Positions 33,446-44,879 of a DNA stretch of 64,000 nt are shown piece by piece. Made by a program: the position numbers and the translations under genes. Origin of the DNA: Culex pipiens pallens (lineage: Eukaryota; Arthropoda; Insecta; Diptera; Culicidae); NCBI RefSeq assembly GCF_016801865.2, contig NC_068938.1:99067925-99131924 (forward strand). Direction: 5' to 3'. A model generated the notes under the pieces. It was not told where the DNA came from. It made no database searches and worked only from the letters and a program-made list of their open reading frames with translations. Within the stretch, counting starts at the first letter, position 1. Each line of letters begins with the position of its first letter.

Positions 33446-35342
33446 GAGCAATTCTCTACCAAAACTGGAAATGGATTTTATTTGTATTTTTTGATTCGGC
33501 TCAAACTTTGTGGGGGCCTTCCCTATGACCAAATATGCTATTTTGTGTCATTGGTTCACCCATACAAGTCTCCATACAATTTTGGCAGCTGTCCATACAA
33601 AAATGGTATGTAAGTATTCAAACAGCTGTAACTTTTGAGTGAATTTTCTGATCAATTTGGTGTCTTCGGCAAAGTTGTAGGTATTGTTGAGGACTTTTGA
33701 GAAAAAAATAGGTACACGGAAAAAAAAATTGCAGATTTTTTTATCAACTTTTTTTTACTAAAACTCAATTTCCCAAAATATATATTTTTTGATTTTCGAG
33801 ATTTTTTGATATGTTTTAGGGGACAAAAATCCGCAACTTTTGAGCCATAGAGAAACATGAATTTTTGAAAAAATAGTGATTTTTGGAAAAAATCGAAGTT
33901 TCATGCAAAAACAAGTTTGACATTATTTTTAAATGCAAAATTGAATTTGGAATCGAAAAGTACTTTACAGACTTTTAGATAAAGGGCTCCGTTTTCAAGA
34001 TATAGCCACTGAAAGTTTGATTTTAGCGAAATATTTGCAGTTTTTCAATTTTTAAAAATAGTGCCCATGAGTGACCATCTCTAAAAATATTTTTTTTGAA
34101 AAGTTCAGAAAATTTGCTATAAAATTGTCTAAGAGACATTGAAGATTGGACCTCGGGTTGCTGAGATACAGCGGCTTAAAGAAAAAGAAACACGAAAATT
34201 TAAGTTTTCTAAGTCACACCCAAACAGCCCACCATTTTCTAATGACGATATCTCAGCAACTAATGGTCCGATTTGCAATGTTAATACATGAAACATTCGT
34301 GAATTTTTTCGATCTTTTCGAAAAAAATATTTTGAATTTTTTTAAATCAAGACTAACATTTTAAAAGGGCCAAATATTGAATATTACGCCCATTTAAAAT
34401 GCTTGTCTTGATTTAAAAATTTAATATTTTTTTTTCGAAGAGATCGGAAAATTTCACGAATGTTTCATGTATTAACATTGAAAATCGGACCATTAGTTGC
34501 TGAGACATCGTCATTAGAAAATGGTGTGTTTTTTTGGTGATATTAAGAAAACTTCAATTTTCGTGTTTCTTTTTCTTAAAGCGGCTCTATCTCAGCAACC
34601 CGAGGTCCAATCTTCAATGACTCTTAGACAATTTTATAGCAAATTTTCTGAACTCTTCAAAAAAAATATTTTTAGAAATGGTCACTCATGGGCACATTTA
34701 AAAAATTGAAAAACTGCAAATATTTCGCTAAAATCAAACTTTCGGTGGCTATATCTTGAAAACGGAGTTCTCTATCAAAAAATCTGTAAAGTACTTTTCG
34801 ATTGCAAATTCAATTTTGCATTAAAAAGTAATGTCAAACTTGTTTTTGCATGAAACTTCGATTTTTTTCCAAAAATCACTATTTTTTCAAAAATTCATAA
34901 CTCGGTGGCAGATTTTTTGACCATGTTTCTCTATGGCTCAAAAGTTGCGGATTTTTGTCCCCTAAAACATATCAAAAAATCTCGAAAATCAAAAAATACG
35001 TATTTTGGGAAATTGAGTTTTAGTAAAAAAAAAGTTGATAAAAAATCTGCAAATTTTTTTTCCGTGTACCTATTTTTTTCTCAAAATTCCTCAACAATAC
35101 CTACAACTTTGCCGAAGACACCCAATTGATCAGAAAATTCACTCAAAAGTTACAGCTGTTTGAATATTTACATACCATTTTTGTATGGACAGCAGCCAAA
35201 AGTATGGAGACTTGTATGGGTGAACCAATGACGCAAAATAGCTTATTTGGTCATAAGAAAGGCCCCCACAAAGTTTGAGCCAAATCAAAAAATACAAAAA
35301 ATAAAAATGGTCGAAATCGGCCGATTTCGTAGAGAGTTGCTC
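33446..35342. mobile_element. Near full-length palindromic element, 1.9 kb
   Basis: The ends read GAGCAATTCTCTACCAAA and GAGCAACTCTCTACGAAA inward. The two ~930-bp halves are inverted copies throughout, meeting near 34380 around ATTAAATCAAGAC/GTCTTGATTTAA-type sequence. A 4-bp AGGT flanks both sides (33442-33445 and 35343-35346), a weak TSD candidate. No protein is coded; short frames recur in both arms. Partial copies at 2390-2735, 44880-45670 and elsewhere show a dispersed family. Confidence 0.75.
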
Positions 35343-35346
35343 AGGT

Positions 35347-35910
35347 TAAGAATACAATTTAGGAAAGTTTAAAAATTCAACCCAATTTTGCGTTAACACT
35401 TCTTTCCACATTTATTTTATTTTTTACTCTTTTTTTCTCGTCAAAATTTATTTAAAAAAAAAATATCCGGCCGACAACGCTTCGGAAAAACCAATTATAA
35501 CCCACTTAAATTACGACGTCTGCAAATCTAGTGAACGAGAATGGTTATTATTTTTGAACAAATATGATGTTTTTATCAAAAATGATAAATAAAGTGTTTC
35601 AAAAAGGCTAGTTTTGCATTTTTAATTAGAATAAAATGATGTATTGTTATTTGTAGAAACTCTGCTTAAAAAACTCGTCGAAACGTTTAATCTCTATTGT
35701 AAATTAAAATAAAGATCTGTTCATTGTATGAGTAATGCAACACTTTCAAATCAAAATTCTATGATAAATGATAGACAATTATATCCTTTGTTTTTCAATG
35801 GATGCAAAAACGAAAATAAATGCTATTGTCTCATGATAAATTAGGAACGTTTATTTTATTTGCATAATTGCGAGCAGTGTTGCAAATAAGTGATAATAAA
35901 GCTATCATTT
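35347..35910. other. AT-rich intergenic, nothing recognised
   Basis: It contains a poly-T/poly-A-rich start and scattered ATGATAAAT words. There is no open frame of note, no clear inverted repeat and no member of the repeat families seen elsewhere. Confidence 0.45.
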
Positions 35911-35923
35911 GGTACTACAAGTC

Positions 35924-36758
35924 GAGCCAAACATTTCATTAGGGCACAAAACCAAAACGTAAACATTTGGGATTATTCCATTCATTAGTACACTCCCAAC
36001 ATGCCCTCAAAGAATCAAATTGATAGCAAACAATTTCCTATTGAAAAAAAAAACAAAAGGGCACATAACAATGTTCACTCTAAGCCAGAAAAAAAAATTA
36101 AATGTGCCCTTTTCTTTTTCGTTAGTTTTTCGTGGTTAAGGACCTTTTATGTTACAAAGTGAACTTTTCATACATTCTTAACACTTATTCACTTCAAAAC
36201 AAAGTTTAGTTTATGTTTCACCAAGGATTTCTGCAGAAAAAAACTTTGTCGAAATACAATATTTAATACGACCCCGCGGCTGTTGTTCAGTACACTTTTG
36301 AAGTATTTTTATGTTTCACATACCTTATCTACACAATTCGATCACAAAACTTCACCAATTATCAAAATTTCCGCTGAATTCGTCATTATTTCTATCTAAA
36401 CAAAAAGGCCCATAAACATCAACAAAAACAAAAATCAGGTGACGGCACTTTAGTGCCCTTTCAGTTCTCTTCGAAATTGCATTTAGAAAGGGCCCATTAT
36501 GAACAACAACTGGAAAGTTAAATGGGCCCAATACCAAGATTTTTTAAAATTATGAGTTCTATTGCGAATATCAACATAAATTAAGAAGCATTAAAGCAGA
36601 GTTGAGGATAATGATGTGTTTTATTGTATCATCAGAAAAAATACCACCAGTCAAGCTTTCTTTTTAAATAGGAATTGAAACAAGTTGTCCACTTTTTGCC
36701 AGCGATTTTCTCGAATCACGGTTTTTGTTTTTGTGCCCTTATGAAATGTTTGACTCGA
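35924..36758. mobile_element. TIR element with CGAGCCAAACATTTCAT ends
   Basis: CGAGCCAAACATTTCATTAG on the left pairs with the inverse of ATGAAATGTTTGACTCG on the right, each followed inward by GGGCACAAAA. Additional GGGCAC/GTGCCC words occur at about 36058, 36108, 36450 and 36490 as subterminal repeats. GCTATCA lies outside both ends in inverted orientation, so the true termini may be slightly further out. No TSD was fixed and there is no transposase. Confidence 0.55.
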
Positions 36759-37201
36759 AGTGATAGCGAAAATTCTTTTAAATTGGACGATTTTTTATGA
36801 TCTTTTCCGAATTCTATTTCTGAATCCGCAAAAAAATATAAGATAAGAACAGCATTCTGTATGAAAAGGGGTTTCCATGAAATTAATTTAATTCAATTTT
36901 GAATTTTCGTCCATCAATAAAAGGGGAAAGTCTACAAATAATCCATCGCCTTTTTAAATATTTTGTTATAGTTCTACTTAACATTTGAAAAAAAAAACAA
37001 AATTCAAAAGCGTACTTTCAGAGACTATTTTGATCCATAAGATAATGAAGACTTTGCATGTGCTCAGAAAATGTATTCTATCGCAACATTTAAAAAAAAA
37101 AATACATGAACTATGAAAACTAAAACAAAATTTGCTGATGCGACATGTGAGCACAACCCAAATGATTATTAATTGGGGAGGGGGGCTTCTCGAAGTATGT
37201 A

Positions 37202-37416
37202 CCGTCAACTGGGGCGAATTGGGACACATGGGGCGAATTGGGACAGCAGTTTTAACCATGTTAGAGCACAATATTTTGATTTTTCTGGTAGGTTTCAGAT
37301 AGAACAGACTGAGACCAACAAAATGTGTGCATCCATTTCCAAATTTAAAACTTTTAAGTGCTCTAAACACTGCTGTCCCTATTCAGACTGTAGTCCCGAT
37401 TCGCCCCAGATGACGG
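37202..37416. mobile_element. 215-bp MITE, CCGTCA ends, TA TSD
   Basis: TA at 37200-37201 and 37417-37418 flanks CCGTCAACTGGGGCGAATTG and, inverted, CCGTCATCTGGGGCGAATCG. Subterminal GGGACA/TGTCCC words also pair. The TA TSD points to a mariner-type transposase in trans. Its terminal motif is shared with the 540-bp element at 57785-58324. Confidence 0.8.
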
Positions 37417-37418
37417 TA

Positions 37419-38214
37419 CTCCAAAAGTTCTTCCTCCTGACGTATTCCCAATGAATTGTGCGAGGAAGCTCCAATGGATGATTGTTTTTGTTATTTTGTT
37501 ATTGCTGTAGATTCTTTAGCTCAGCTGGGTACGAAGAACGCAAACCCTACGCCCGGGTCTCAACACATTCCAGGTGAGTCGATAGCGGTCATACGGGGTT
37601 TGCGTTAAGGGGTGGGCAACCTCCCATGGCGGCCAACAGCGGGCGAGTGACCCCAATGACTGGATATGAATACCGCAAAAAATACTCCAACACCGGTATC
37701 GGCAATTTGAGGCGGGCGTGTGTGTGTGTGCGAGGTTCAGCAGCCTCTTCCCGATTCGATTCGGCTATCGATCTGACGTGTGTGTGTGTGTGTTGTTGAG
37801 TTTTGATTCCACACCCGGCGTTGATCGCGTAGACCCACATACGTGTGGAAAGGTGAAATTGATTTGTTACCTCTAGTCGAACTAGAAAAAAATTGTAAAT
37901 CTACGAATTACGTTTTGCTTAATTGATGAGTAATTTTGGCGCCATGTGAGATATCTGGGGATCTACGTGGTTGAAGCTTGATTTCTAGGTCGCTGCCAAA
38001 CTGTACAATCGCTAGAATGTTTGCGAGAGGCGTTGATGTGGTGAACTGAAAGTAGATCACGATCAGGTGAGATGTTTGTAGAAAAGGTCACTATATCGTT
38101 ACGATGTGAGTGGAAAGCTGAGTCGTTTTTGATGGTCTAGTTCTGATAAGCTATACTAAAAAATTAAAATATCTGATTTCAAGACTTGATGCAACACTGT
38201 CAACATTGTTGGCA
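37419..38214. other. Region upstream of the D7 gene
   Basis: This is mostly unique sequence with a GC-richer part (37490-37860) that includes two (GT)n runs near 37720 and 37780. No coding frame was supported. It separates the D7 gene from the nearest upstream mobile element by about 800 bp and probably contains its promoter and proximal control sequences. Confidence 0.4.
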
Positions 38215-38246
38215 TTTAATAAGCAAAGTGGAAGAACGGCAGTTCT
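38215..38246 (+). promoter_or_regulatory. Possible core promoter of the D7 gene
   Basis: ATTTAATAAG at 38215-38224 is a TATA-like element. CAGTT at 38241-38245 lies about 26 bp downstream and resembles the arthropod initiator. It would give a 5' UTR of about 150 nt. Both motifs are weak; a start further downstream is also possible. Confidence 0.3.
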
Positions 38247-38395
38247 TCTCCAAACAACTCGTGCCTCTTTCGCAATCAAAAGGATCAACAATCAACTCTC
38301 GCCGAGTGCAGTATTTGCTCAAGTGCAACGATTTTGCACCGTCTCTCGATAACTGCCAGCGACAGCCAGTTGCCGACGCCAGTCTCTCAACAGCA

Positions 38396-39604
38396 ATGTC
38401 GCGACTAATCAAACTATTGCTTCTTGCTCAAGTCAGCCTTTCCACGTGCCTCGCAGCATGGGCTCCGTTGAATCCGGAGGAAACGCTTTACGTGTACACG
38501 AGCTGCTTCGACGAGTGGGCCCCCAAGGATGGCACTCAGCGGAAAGCCGTGGCCGAGACGTGGTTCAAATCGTGGGACCTTAAGCCGGACAATCCCGGGA
38601 CGCACTGTTTCGCCAAGTGCGTCCTCGAAGGAGTTGGGCTTTACGACGGGAAGACCAACACGATGGCGGTAATTGGTTGTTACTAGTTCTTTTCCAGCTG
38701 TGTTATTCAACATTATTTCAGGTGAGCCGAGTTGTTGAGCAGCAAAAGGCTTTTGAGAAGTTTAACTCTTATGGGCCCAAAGAAGTTAGCGATTTGACGA
38801 GTGCTTTAAGTCCAATAAAACCTTCTCCAGATTGTGCCCAATTGTACAAAGCGTACACACCGGTATTTGAAAAGTTTAAAAAGACCATTCGTTCGTTGTA
38901 CCATGGTCACAAGGAAGTTACGGAGAAAATCTACAAAAGTTTGGTATGACTTCAAAATACAAGAATTTTTCTGAAATTACCGCAATTCTATCTTTTCAGG
39001 GTTCAAATATCAAACAAAAAGATGAAACTTATGCAACATTTTGTGCGAAAAAGCACTTGTCTAAAGCAACGAAACTTCGTCATTGTAACATAAGACAGTT
39101 TTCTATGAACGTCAAACCTGATGACGATTTGAAAAAGTATATCGACTGCCTCTTCAAAGGATATCGCTACATTTCGACGGATGGAAATTTTTACGTAAGT
39201 GCCATCCAAATGAATTTCAGAAAAGTCAAATGGTTTTTTTGCAGGCACCAAAATTACTTCATGATTTTCACAAAATTGGAAACACAAAAAGTGACGCAAA
39301 AGTCGAAACTGTCCTAAAGGGATGTAAAGACACCTCGGCCATCGGATATCACTATTGCCTGTTGGCCAGTAACGTGGAAGATGAGTACGGAAAAGCGCTA
39401 CAATATCGCGAAATTCGATCAGGAAACTACAAATCGGTTATCGAAGGAGACAAGTACGACGAAAAGAAGGTGGAAAAGCAGTTTAAGGAAATTTTGGCGA
39501 AAGTTTGTCCCACCAAGGAGGAGATGCAAAAGATTATGAAGAATCTGGAGGGTAAAAAGGATGACTATTTAACGCTGGGAGGGGGAGAGATTTTAAAGTC
39601 GTGA
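38396..39604 (+). CDS. Long-form D7 salivary protein (four exons)
   Basis: Exons are 38396-38668, 38722-38943, 39000-39194 and 39245-39604; introns of 53, 56 and 50 bp all begin GT, end AG and lie in phase 0. The product has 349 residues. Residues 1-20 form a hydrophobic signal peptide (cleavage near CLA-AW), so the protein is secreted. Ten mature cysteines follow the long-D7 pattern: 37, 71, 75, 129 in the N-terminal odorant-binding-like domain and 180, 194, 215, 257, 268, 318 in the C-terminal one. Trp-rich start (W22, W41, W56, W60) is typical. Long D7 proteins of mosquitoes are saliva proteins that bind small host mediators such as biogenic amines, leukotrienes or adenine nucleotides; which ligand applies here is not read from sequence. 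An in-frame ATG at 38186 lacks a signal sequence, so 38396 is the likely start. All splice sites are intact. Confidence 0.93.
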
Positions 39605-39639
39605 AGACCGTGACAGTGACTATTTTCATGGCTATTTTC

Positions 39640-39688
39640 ATTAAAAATCTGAACGAAAACATCTTTTAAATTTTATTTTAAAATTAAA
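39640..39688 (+). terminator. Candidate polyadenylation signals of the D7 gene
   Basis: ATTAAA occurs at 39640-39645 and again at 39683-39688, 36 and 79 bp after the stop codon. No AATAAA is found nearby. Either could direct 3' end formation with a short 3' UTR. Confidence 0.4.
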
Positions 39689-39869
39689 AATCTTATAGAA
39701 GTAGCGATTTTTTTTCTTTCAGTGTATTTATTTCAAAAAGCCCGACAAACTTCCTGCAAATTTGTCTTTGACCACTTTTGGATACGGTTTTAAGATACAG
39801 TAATATTTGAATTACGATATTCTAAATATTTTTAAGTATCTTTTCCCTTCTCAAATGGCATTATCGAGC

Positions 39870-39969
39870 NNNNNNNNNNNNNNNNNNNNNNNNNNNNNNN
39901 NNNNNNNNNNNNNNNNNNNNNNNNNNNNNNNNNNNNNNNNNNNNNNNNNNNNNNNNNNNNNNNNNNNNN
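39870..39969. other. Assembly gap of 100 N
   Basis: An exact run of 100 undetermined bases is probably a placeholder of arbitrary size. AT-rich sequence lies on both sides. The gap starts 265 bp downstream of the D7 stop codon, so a neighbouring D7 paralogue or repeat could be missing. Confidence 0.99.
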
Positions 39970-41240
39970 AGTCGTGAAACTAAATCAACTATCAACCGTG
40001 GCTGTGACAAGTGACCTTACTCGAAAACCAAAAGCATAATTTTGCTTAGTTAGATTTTTTCACCTTTCGTGCAACTTATAATGTTCAACCAAAGAATGGG
40101 TATGTGGCGCATAGGATGAGCAATTTAACAGAATACATTCTAGCATTTCTAGTTAGTATTTTCACGGTTATCATGTTTTAACTGGATATGTTGAAAAAAG
40201 TTGATAAATTTCGACCTGGATTCTGGAATATTGAGTAAAAGTCACATTAATACAATAAATAATGACAAATTGTATCATTTGCTTTGGATAATATTTTTTC
40301 TCCCTCAAACATTAATTGATTGGGGAGGCTGAATTCTTGATAAAAAAAAAATCTTTATAAAAGCTAAATTCAGAAGAATTATTAATTTTCCTTTTATCAA
40401 AACTGAAGTTTATTTTTAATTTTTTTATTACTTGATTTTCTACTATAATTTCTATAGCTGTCCAAACCCATCATTTTTATTTCTCAATATTAGACACCAA
40501 CAAATGAGCTTTTGCTAAAAAATCGACAAAATTCAAATTAAAATTTTTGACTTTTTATTTTTGAAACCTCCATACAAACTTGACAACTGTCCATGCGAAG
40601 ATAATATGTAAATATTCAAAAAAACTTTATCTTGGGAAAGAATTTTCTGATCATGTCCTCAGAAAAGTTGTAAGTGATAATTTGGATAATTGAAAAAAAT
40701 AGAGATAATTCAAAAACGTGCTACTTTTTCAATTATGGATTCACAAAAACTATATGTTTGAATTTTTTGATACTTTATAATTTGTTTGACAAGAGAAGTG
40801 CGTATTTAGAATTTTTAAAGTAAAAAATAATATGACAAGTTCAACGAAAAATATTTTTTTGTGTTTTTAGGTTTCGATTTCTGTTTGTCCCTGGAAATTA
40901 AATATACAAAAAAACTATGTTTCGATACACATTTATTTTTATTATCAATGATTATAATATGAATATCATTCTTGGAATATTGTTATGATATCATGAAATA
41001 AAAAAAAAAAACAAAATTTTCGACTAACTTTAAAGAAAACAAAATTATAAAACTATTTGTATTTACAAAATAGTTTATCAGAAAAAATAAGAAAAATTCT
41101 TTAAAGAATCATTTTTGAAATCATTGAAAATTTGATCTTTATTTTCAAAAAACTGTCATTTGGAAAATGAGTGATGCTCGGGTGATATATTAAAACAAAT
41201 AACAGTATCTCAGGAAGAAAAGAACAGTTTTGAATGTTTT
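39970..41240. other. AT-rich intergenic with a decayed repeat piece
   Basis: 40480-40700 retains motifs of the GAGCAACTCTC palindrome family (ACTTGACAACTGTCCATGCG, TCAGAAAAGTTGTAAGTG). The remainder is low-complexity AT-rich DNA without open frames of note. Confidence 0.45.
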
Positions 41241-41249
41241 GTATAAGGC

Positions 41250-41688
41250 TGGTATTAATTTTATTTAAAGTTTTTGTCATCCCCCCCCCCTTCATAATTG
41301 AACCGAAAAATCAGGGGGCAATAAAAAAAAATTGTCAAAAAACTTCAAAATTGCAATAGAAATTTAAGTGCAATTAGCTAAAATTGGTTTAAAATGCATT
41401 CTCCTGTGTTTAAAATCATATTTAGCATGTTTGAGTTGATTCAAACATCTTTTGAATTTTTGAAAATTTTCAAAGTTTAGTATCGCAAATAGTCTTTTTT
41501 GCATTTTTTTTTGTTTTCGTCAAAACTTACTTTTTTGAAAACTAATGATTGCAATATTCAAAATAATTGTAAAAAGCATTTTAAAACACTTTTTGCATAC
41601 AAATGTTGAGACTATGCCCCCCCCCCCCCCTGAACCCTGGCCAGAGCCGAGGGACAAAAACTTTGAGAAATATTTGCATCGGCCTATG
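41250..41688. mobile_element. GGCTGGT/GGCCGATGC MITE
   Basis: The left end GGCTGGTATTAATTTTATTT, then AAAGTTTTTGTC and a C-run, is paired with GGGACAAAAACTTTGAGAAA, then TATTTGCATCGGCC on the right. The interior matches the copy at 49067-49527 (CCGAAAAATCAGGGGGCAA, ACTTCAAAATTGCAATAGAA). The TSD is not clear in this copy. It is non-coding. Confidence 0.7.
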
Positions 41689-41699
41689 AGACTCCAACT

Positions 41700-42300
41700 C
41701 ATATAAAATCGGAAAAAGTTGACCCGAACCCCTTCGGTGAAATTTTGCCCGATTTGTTGCTCGAAATCGTAAAGAAACTGAAATTTCGTGTCAAGGTGAC
41801 TTTTGTGTTTTTAATTTCTCCAAATTTTGTTAAACGTATTTTTCATTAAAAAAAAGATGAAAAATTGTTTTAAAATCGCTGCCATTTCCTGTTACTCAAC
41901 TGTCAAAAATCGAGAGAGATGTCATTTTATGGGAAATTTTACATTTCGAATCTGCAATAACCCAAGAGGTTATTTTTTCGCTTTAAACAAATTTCTCACT
42001 TCAAAATTACGCGTTATAAAACGTTTTAAAACAGAAAAAAAACAAAAATGTTGATCTATAAACATAGGGGTTTGCATGTACTCTTACAAGTTTTGAAAAT
42101 GTTACGATATAGTTTAAAAAAAAAAGTTTTCGAAGGTTTAACCCCCAAAACTCAAGGAGGTAGAAGATAATGGTAAACAAACAATCAAACTCGCTTTTTT
42201 GTGTTTGATAGTTTGCCAAACAAGCAAACTTGTTTGCGGCAAACTCGCAAACAAACAAAGCAGGCTTTAATTTGCATATATCCCAAAACAACCCGATCAT
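41700..42300. other. Intergenic, nothing recognised
   Basis: This is AT-rich sequence with short open frames on both strands (up to 97 codons at 42007-42300, minus) lacking any recognisable motif. A GTTTGC/GCAAAC-rich stretch lies at about 42200-42265. Confidence 0.4.
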
Positions 42301-42457
42301 TTACAACTTTCCCTGACCTCCTCCAATTGACGGGTAGAAGTGACAACTGATCAAACCCAAACCGGATAAAAGCAATAAATTGAAACATTGTTCCAGCCAT
42401 CAGCAAACCCCCGACTCGAGTGTCTCGTCCAGGGGAGAGAAAGTATCCCCTCCAAGT

Positions 42458-42467
42458 CTATAAATAG
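42458..42467 (+). promoter_or_regulatory. TATA box-like sequence
   Basis: CTATAAATAG matches the insect TATA consensus closely and lies in a GC-richer block (42300-42860). About 30 bp downstream is TAGGTTACCCG, not a good initiator match. It may be the promoter of an unannotated transcript. Confidence 0.35.
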
Positions 42468-42543
42468 CACAACCACTTAGGTTACCCGACTGGTCCTAGG
42501 AACCGACCAAGAACCCAGTCCCAGCTAGGCGTCCCATAAAACG

Positions 42544-42648
42544 ATGCAAACCATCATCATCATCCTCCTTCAAGGGGAAGAAAACTATATCTCTGTACTC
42601 CAACCAACCCCGTCATCATCCAGCATGATGCCAGCAGAAAAGTGTTGA
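42544..42648 (+). CDS. Small open frame downstream of the TATA-like site
   Basis: An ATG 77 bp after the TATA-like sequence opens a 34-codon frame starting MQTIIIILLQGEENY and ending in KC before TGA. The start is hydrophobic, like a very short signal sequence. Such a short frame can arise by chance, and the ATC run is a trinucleotide repeat. No homologue is recognised. Confidence 0.15.
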   Translation: MQTIIIILLQGEENYISVLQPTPSSSSMMPAEKC

Positions 42649-42859
42649 AGAGCATAAAAAAAGAGGCAAACACAAAACAAATCCAGTTCAACGGCTGGGA
42701 CGACGGCAAAGTCCCGGCCAAGACTCCGGAGCAGCACCGACCGCCGGTGAACCGGTTTTGCGCGGGAATTTTTCAATTTACTCTCAATTTGTACAGGAGT
42801 CTGCTGCAGCCTCCTTCCACGCTTATCTCGATTGGACTAAACTGAGCTGAACTAGACGA

Positions 42860-43189
42860 TTGGTAGAGAGAGAGCGAGCGTCGTTAATGGGCTGTTGTTG
42901 TGATTAGTGGGGTGCTTCATGTGGGGCTACTGGTGGTGTAGGGCTTCAACCACTCGGTGGCCGCATTATGGGCTGAAGAGTAGATAATCCGATTATGGTC
43001 GAAATTTGGTGAAAATGTTAGAAGCGCCAATGAAGCTTGGTTTTGGTCTATTTTTAACTTGCATGTTGAAATCTCCTTTGATTGGGAGATTCATACAATG
43101 AAGTTAAGCCGAACATTTTTAGTAATTATTTTAAGCCGATTTATTTTTTGTTTTAATTAAACGCAACAATAATCAATGATTTCAAAGTT
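42860..43189. other. Intergenic, nothing recognised
   Basis: A short (GA)n/GAGCGAGC stretch near 42866 and a GGTGG-rich block are followed by AT-rich sequence. No gene or repeat was identified. Confidence 0.4.
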
Positions 43190-43190
43190 C

Positions 43191-43925
43191 AGTCATTCCA
43201 CATATTCGGAACATTTTACAGACCAGCCAAAATCATAGAAAATCGATAACTGAATGATTTGTTTTTACCTTCATCTGATAGCTTTTAATGTGTTCTTTCG
43301 ATTGATTTATAGACCGGCAGAAACATTTATCGTTTTATATCAACTTGTTATAGAAAAACGTTGACTCTTGAGATCCACAATTTCGAAACACTTTTCAATT
43401 TCAATTGTGTTTTTATTAGAATTTAGCAGTTCTGCTCCATTTACATTTGCAATTTAGAGATTTGGAGAACCTTTCAACTGAGATCAATTCATAGGCCTTT
43501 GCAGGGAGGGTACATATGACTACGCTTAGATTTTGCTGGCTGGGTGCTCTTTTAGGGAAAATAAGTTTTGAGAAAAAACCCTAGAGTCGAAACACTTTTT
43601 TACGGGTGCAAACATTTTTTTTTTTACAAAATAATTATTTCACACACTGAGATCAATAAAACCATGGTTATATGCTTATATGTCTTAACTTTTTTTGTGA
43701 AATTATCACTTATCAGTGGTAGACACAAAAACATCCCACAATCATGAAAAACGCAATTTGGAGATAGTGTTATGTTGCTCTGGATAAAATTTGGAGTTTT
43801 TTTAAAGGTCCAATAAACCAAAATACCAGTTTTTGCATTTTGAGTATTTTTGAAACCGCCTTGAGTCAGGGGTATTAAAAAACACCCAAAAAGCAAAAAC
43901 TGAAAATTTGGTTTATTGGACTTTT
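43191..43925. repeat. Partial CAGTCATCCCACATATTCGG-family element
   Basis: It begins CAGTCATTCCACATATTCGG and AACATTTTACAGACCAGCCA. It also contains CATCCCACAATCATGAAAAA and TTTGGAGATAGTGTTATGTTGCT, in the order seen in the complete copy at 58612-59246. The right terminus is lost and replaced by GGTTTATTGGAC-containing sequence, into which the next retroposed unit inserted. Confidence 0.6.
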
Positions 43926-44768
43926 AGCATAGCATAGCATTGGTGTCTACCCGTAGCTGCTACTTCGTTATTGACCAGGACCCCCAAACATTGCTCCGTG
44001 GACCACAGATGAAAAGTAGGAACCAATCATCACCCTTCGCAATTTTCAAAGGTCCCTATCATGCTGATCAATACCGACGCCGGCCACGACCAGAGGTAAG
44101 ACACAGGGAAGTGGATGGGAATGTTAGCCGATACTTGAGTGATGGGACCGCTAAATCAGCTGCGTCTCCGACAAAGTATCACATGAGTTTTGAGGGGTTA
44201 GTAAGATGAGTATGACGTCAGGATTCACTGTGGTAGGTGATGCGACCATACGCAATTTGTTTATCGGTTGAAATTTCAAAAATCTTAGGCAGACGGCTGC
44301 GGAAAGATAGCTATCAAGGGATTTAAATATAGTATTAATTCGACAGCGATTCTCCAGAAATTCTCCGTCGGCGTGCCTTCCGATCAACGGTCCTACATCA
44401 CCGGGCTTCATTCATTAAAATTATTTTATATCATAAGCCTTAAAACATATTCGTCGACGTGCCTTCCGATCCTCGATGATATGGAAAGGACTTAATCCAG
44501 CAATATGACTTGCTTGTCTCAAAAAACAAAAATAGAATTGTTTCTATCGAAAACTATATAAAGAGAACAACATTAAATTCCTAGGCCAACGAACGCGCGA
44601 ACTAAAAAAATGAAAAAAGAAGAAGAAGAAATCCAATCACCCCATGTACACAAATAGCGACACAAAAGAGACGAAAATAACACGAAAAAGCAGGACTGCG
44701 CGTCCCCACAAGCCATTGTTTAATTATAATGACCAATCACCCCATGCACTCGAACAGCGACACAAAAG
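43926..44768 (+). mobile_element. Second retroposed unit with 23-bp imperfect TSD
   Basis: AAAATTTGGTTTATTGGACT at 43903-43925 recurs at 44769-44791 with 2 mismatches in 23 bases. The unit starts with AGCATAGCATAGCATTGGTG, parallel to the GCATGA hexamer start of the unit at 8989. It shares CAGACGGCTGCGGAAAGATA and ACAGCGACACAAAAG with it. It ends at ACACAAAAG without a long A-tail. It has no significant open frame. It is consistent with a SINE-like or 5'-UTR-derived retroposon. Confidence 0.6.
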
Positions 44769-44879
44769 AAAATTTGATTTATTGGACCTTTAAAAAAACT
44801 CAATAAAAAATCTTGAAATGAAGTTCTTTCTACTTAAAAAGAACTGTATGATTTTCAATGCTGAAAATGAAACATTCGC

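Noticed and set aside
38186..38395. N-terminal extension of the D7 protein from an upstream in-frame ATG
   Set aside because: The extension has no signal peptide and would bury the one starting at 38396; it overlaps the likely 5' UTR.
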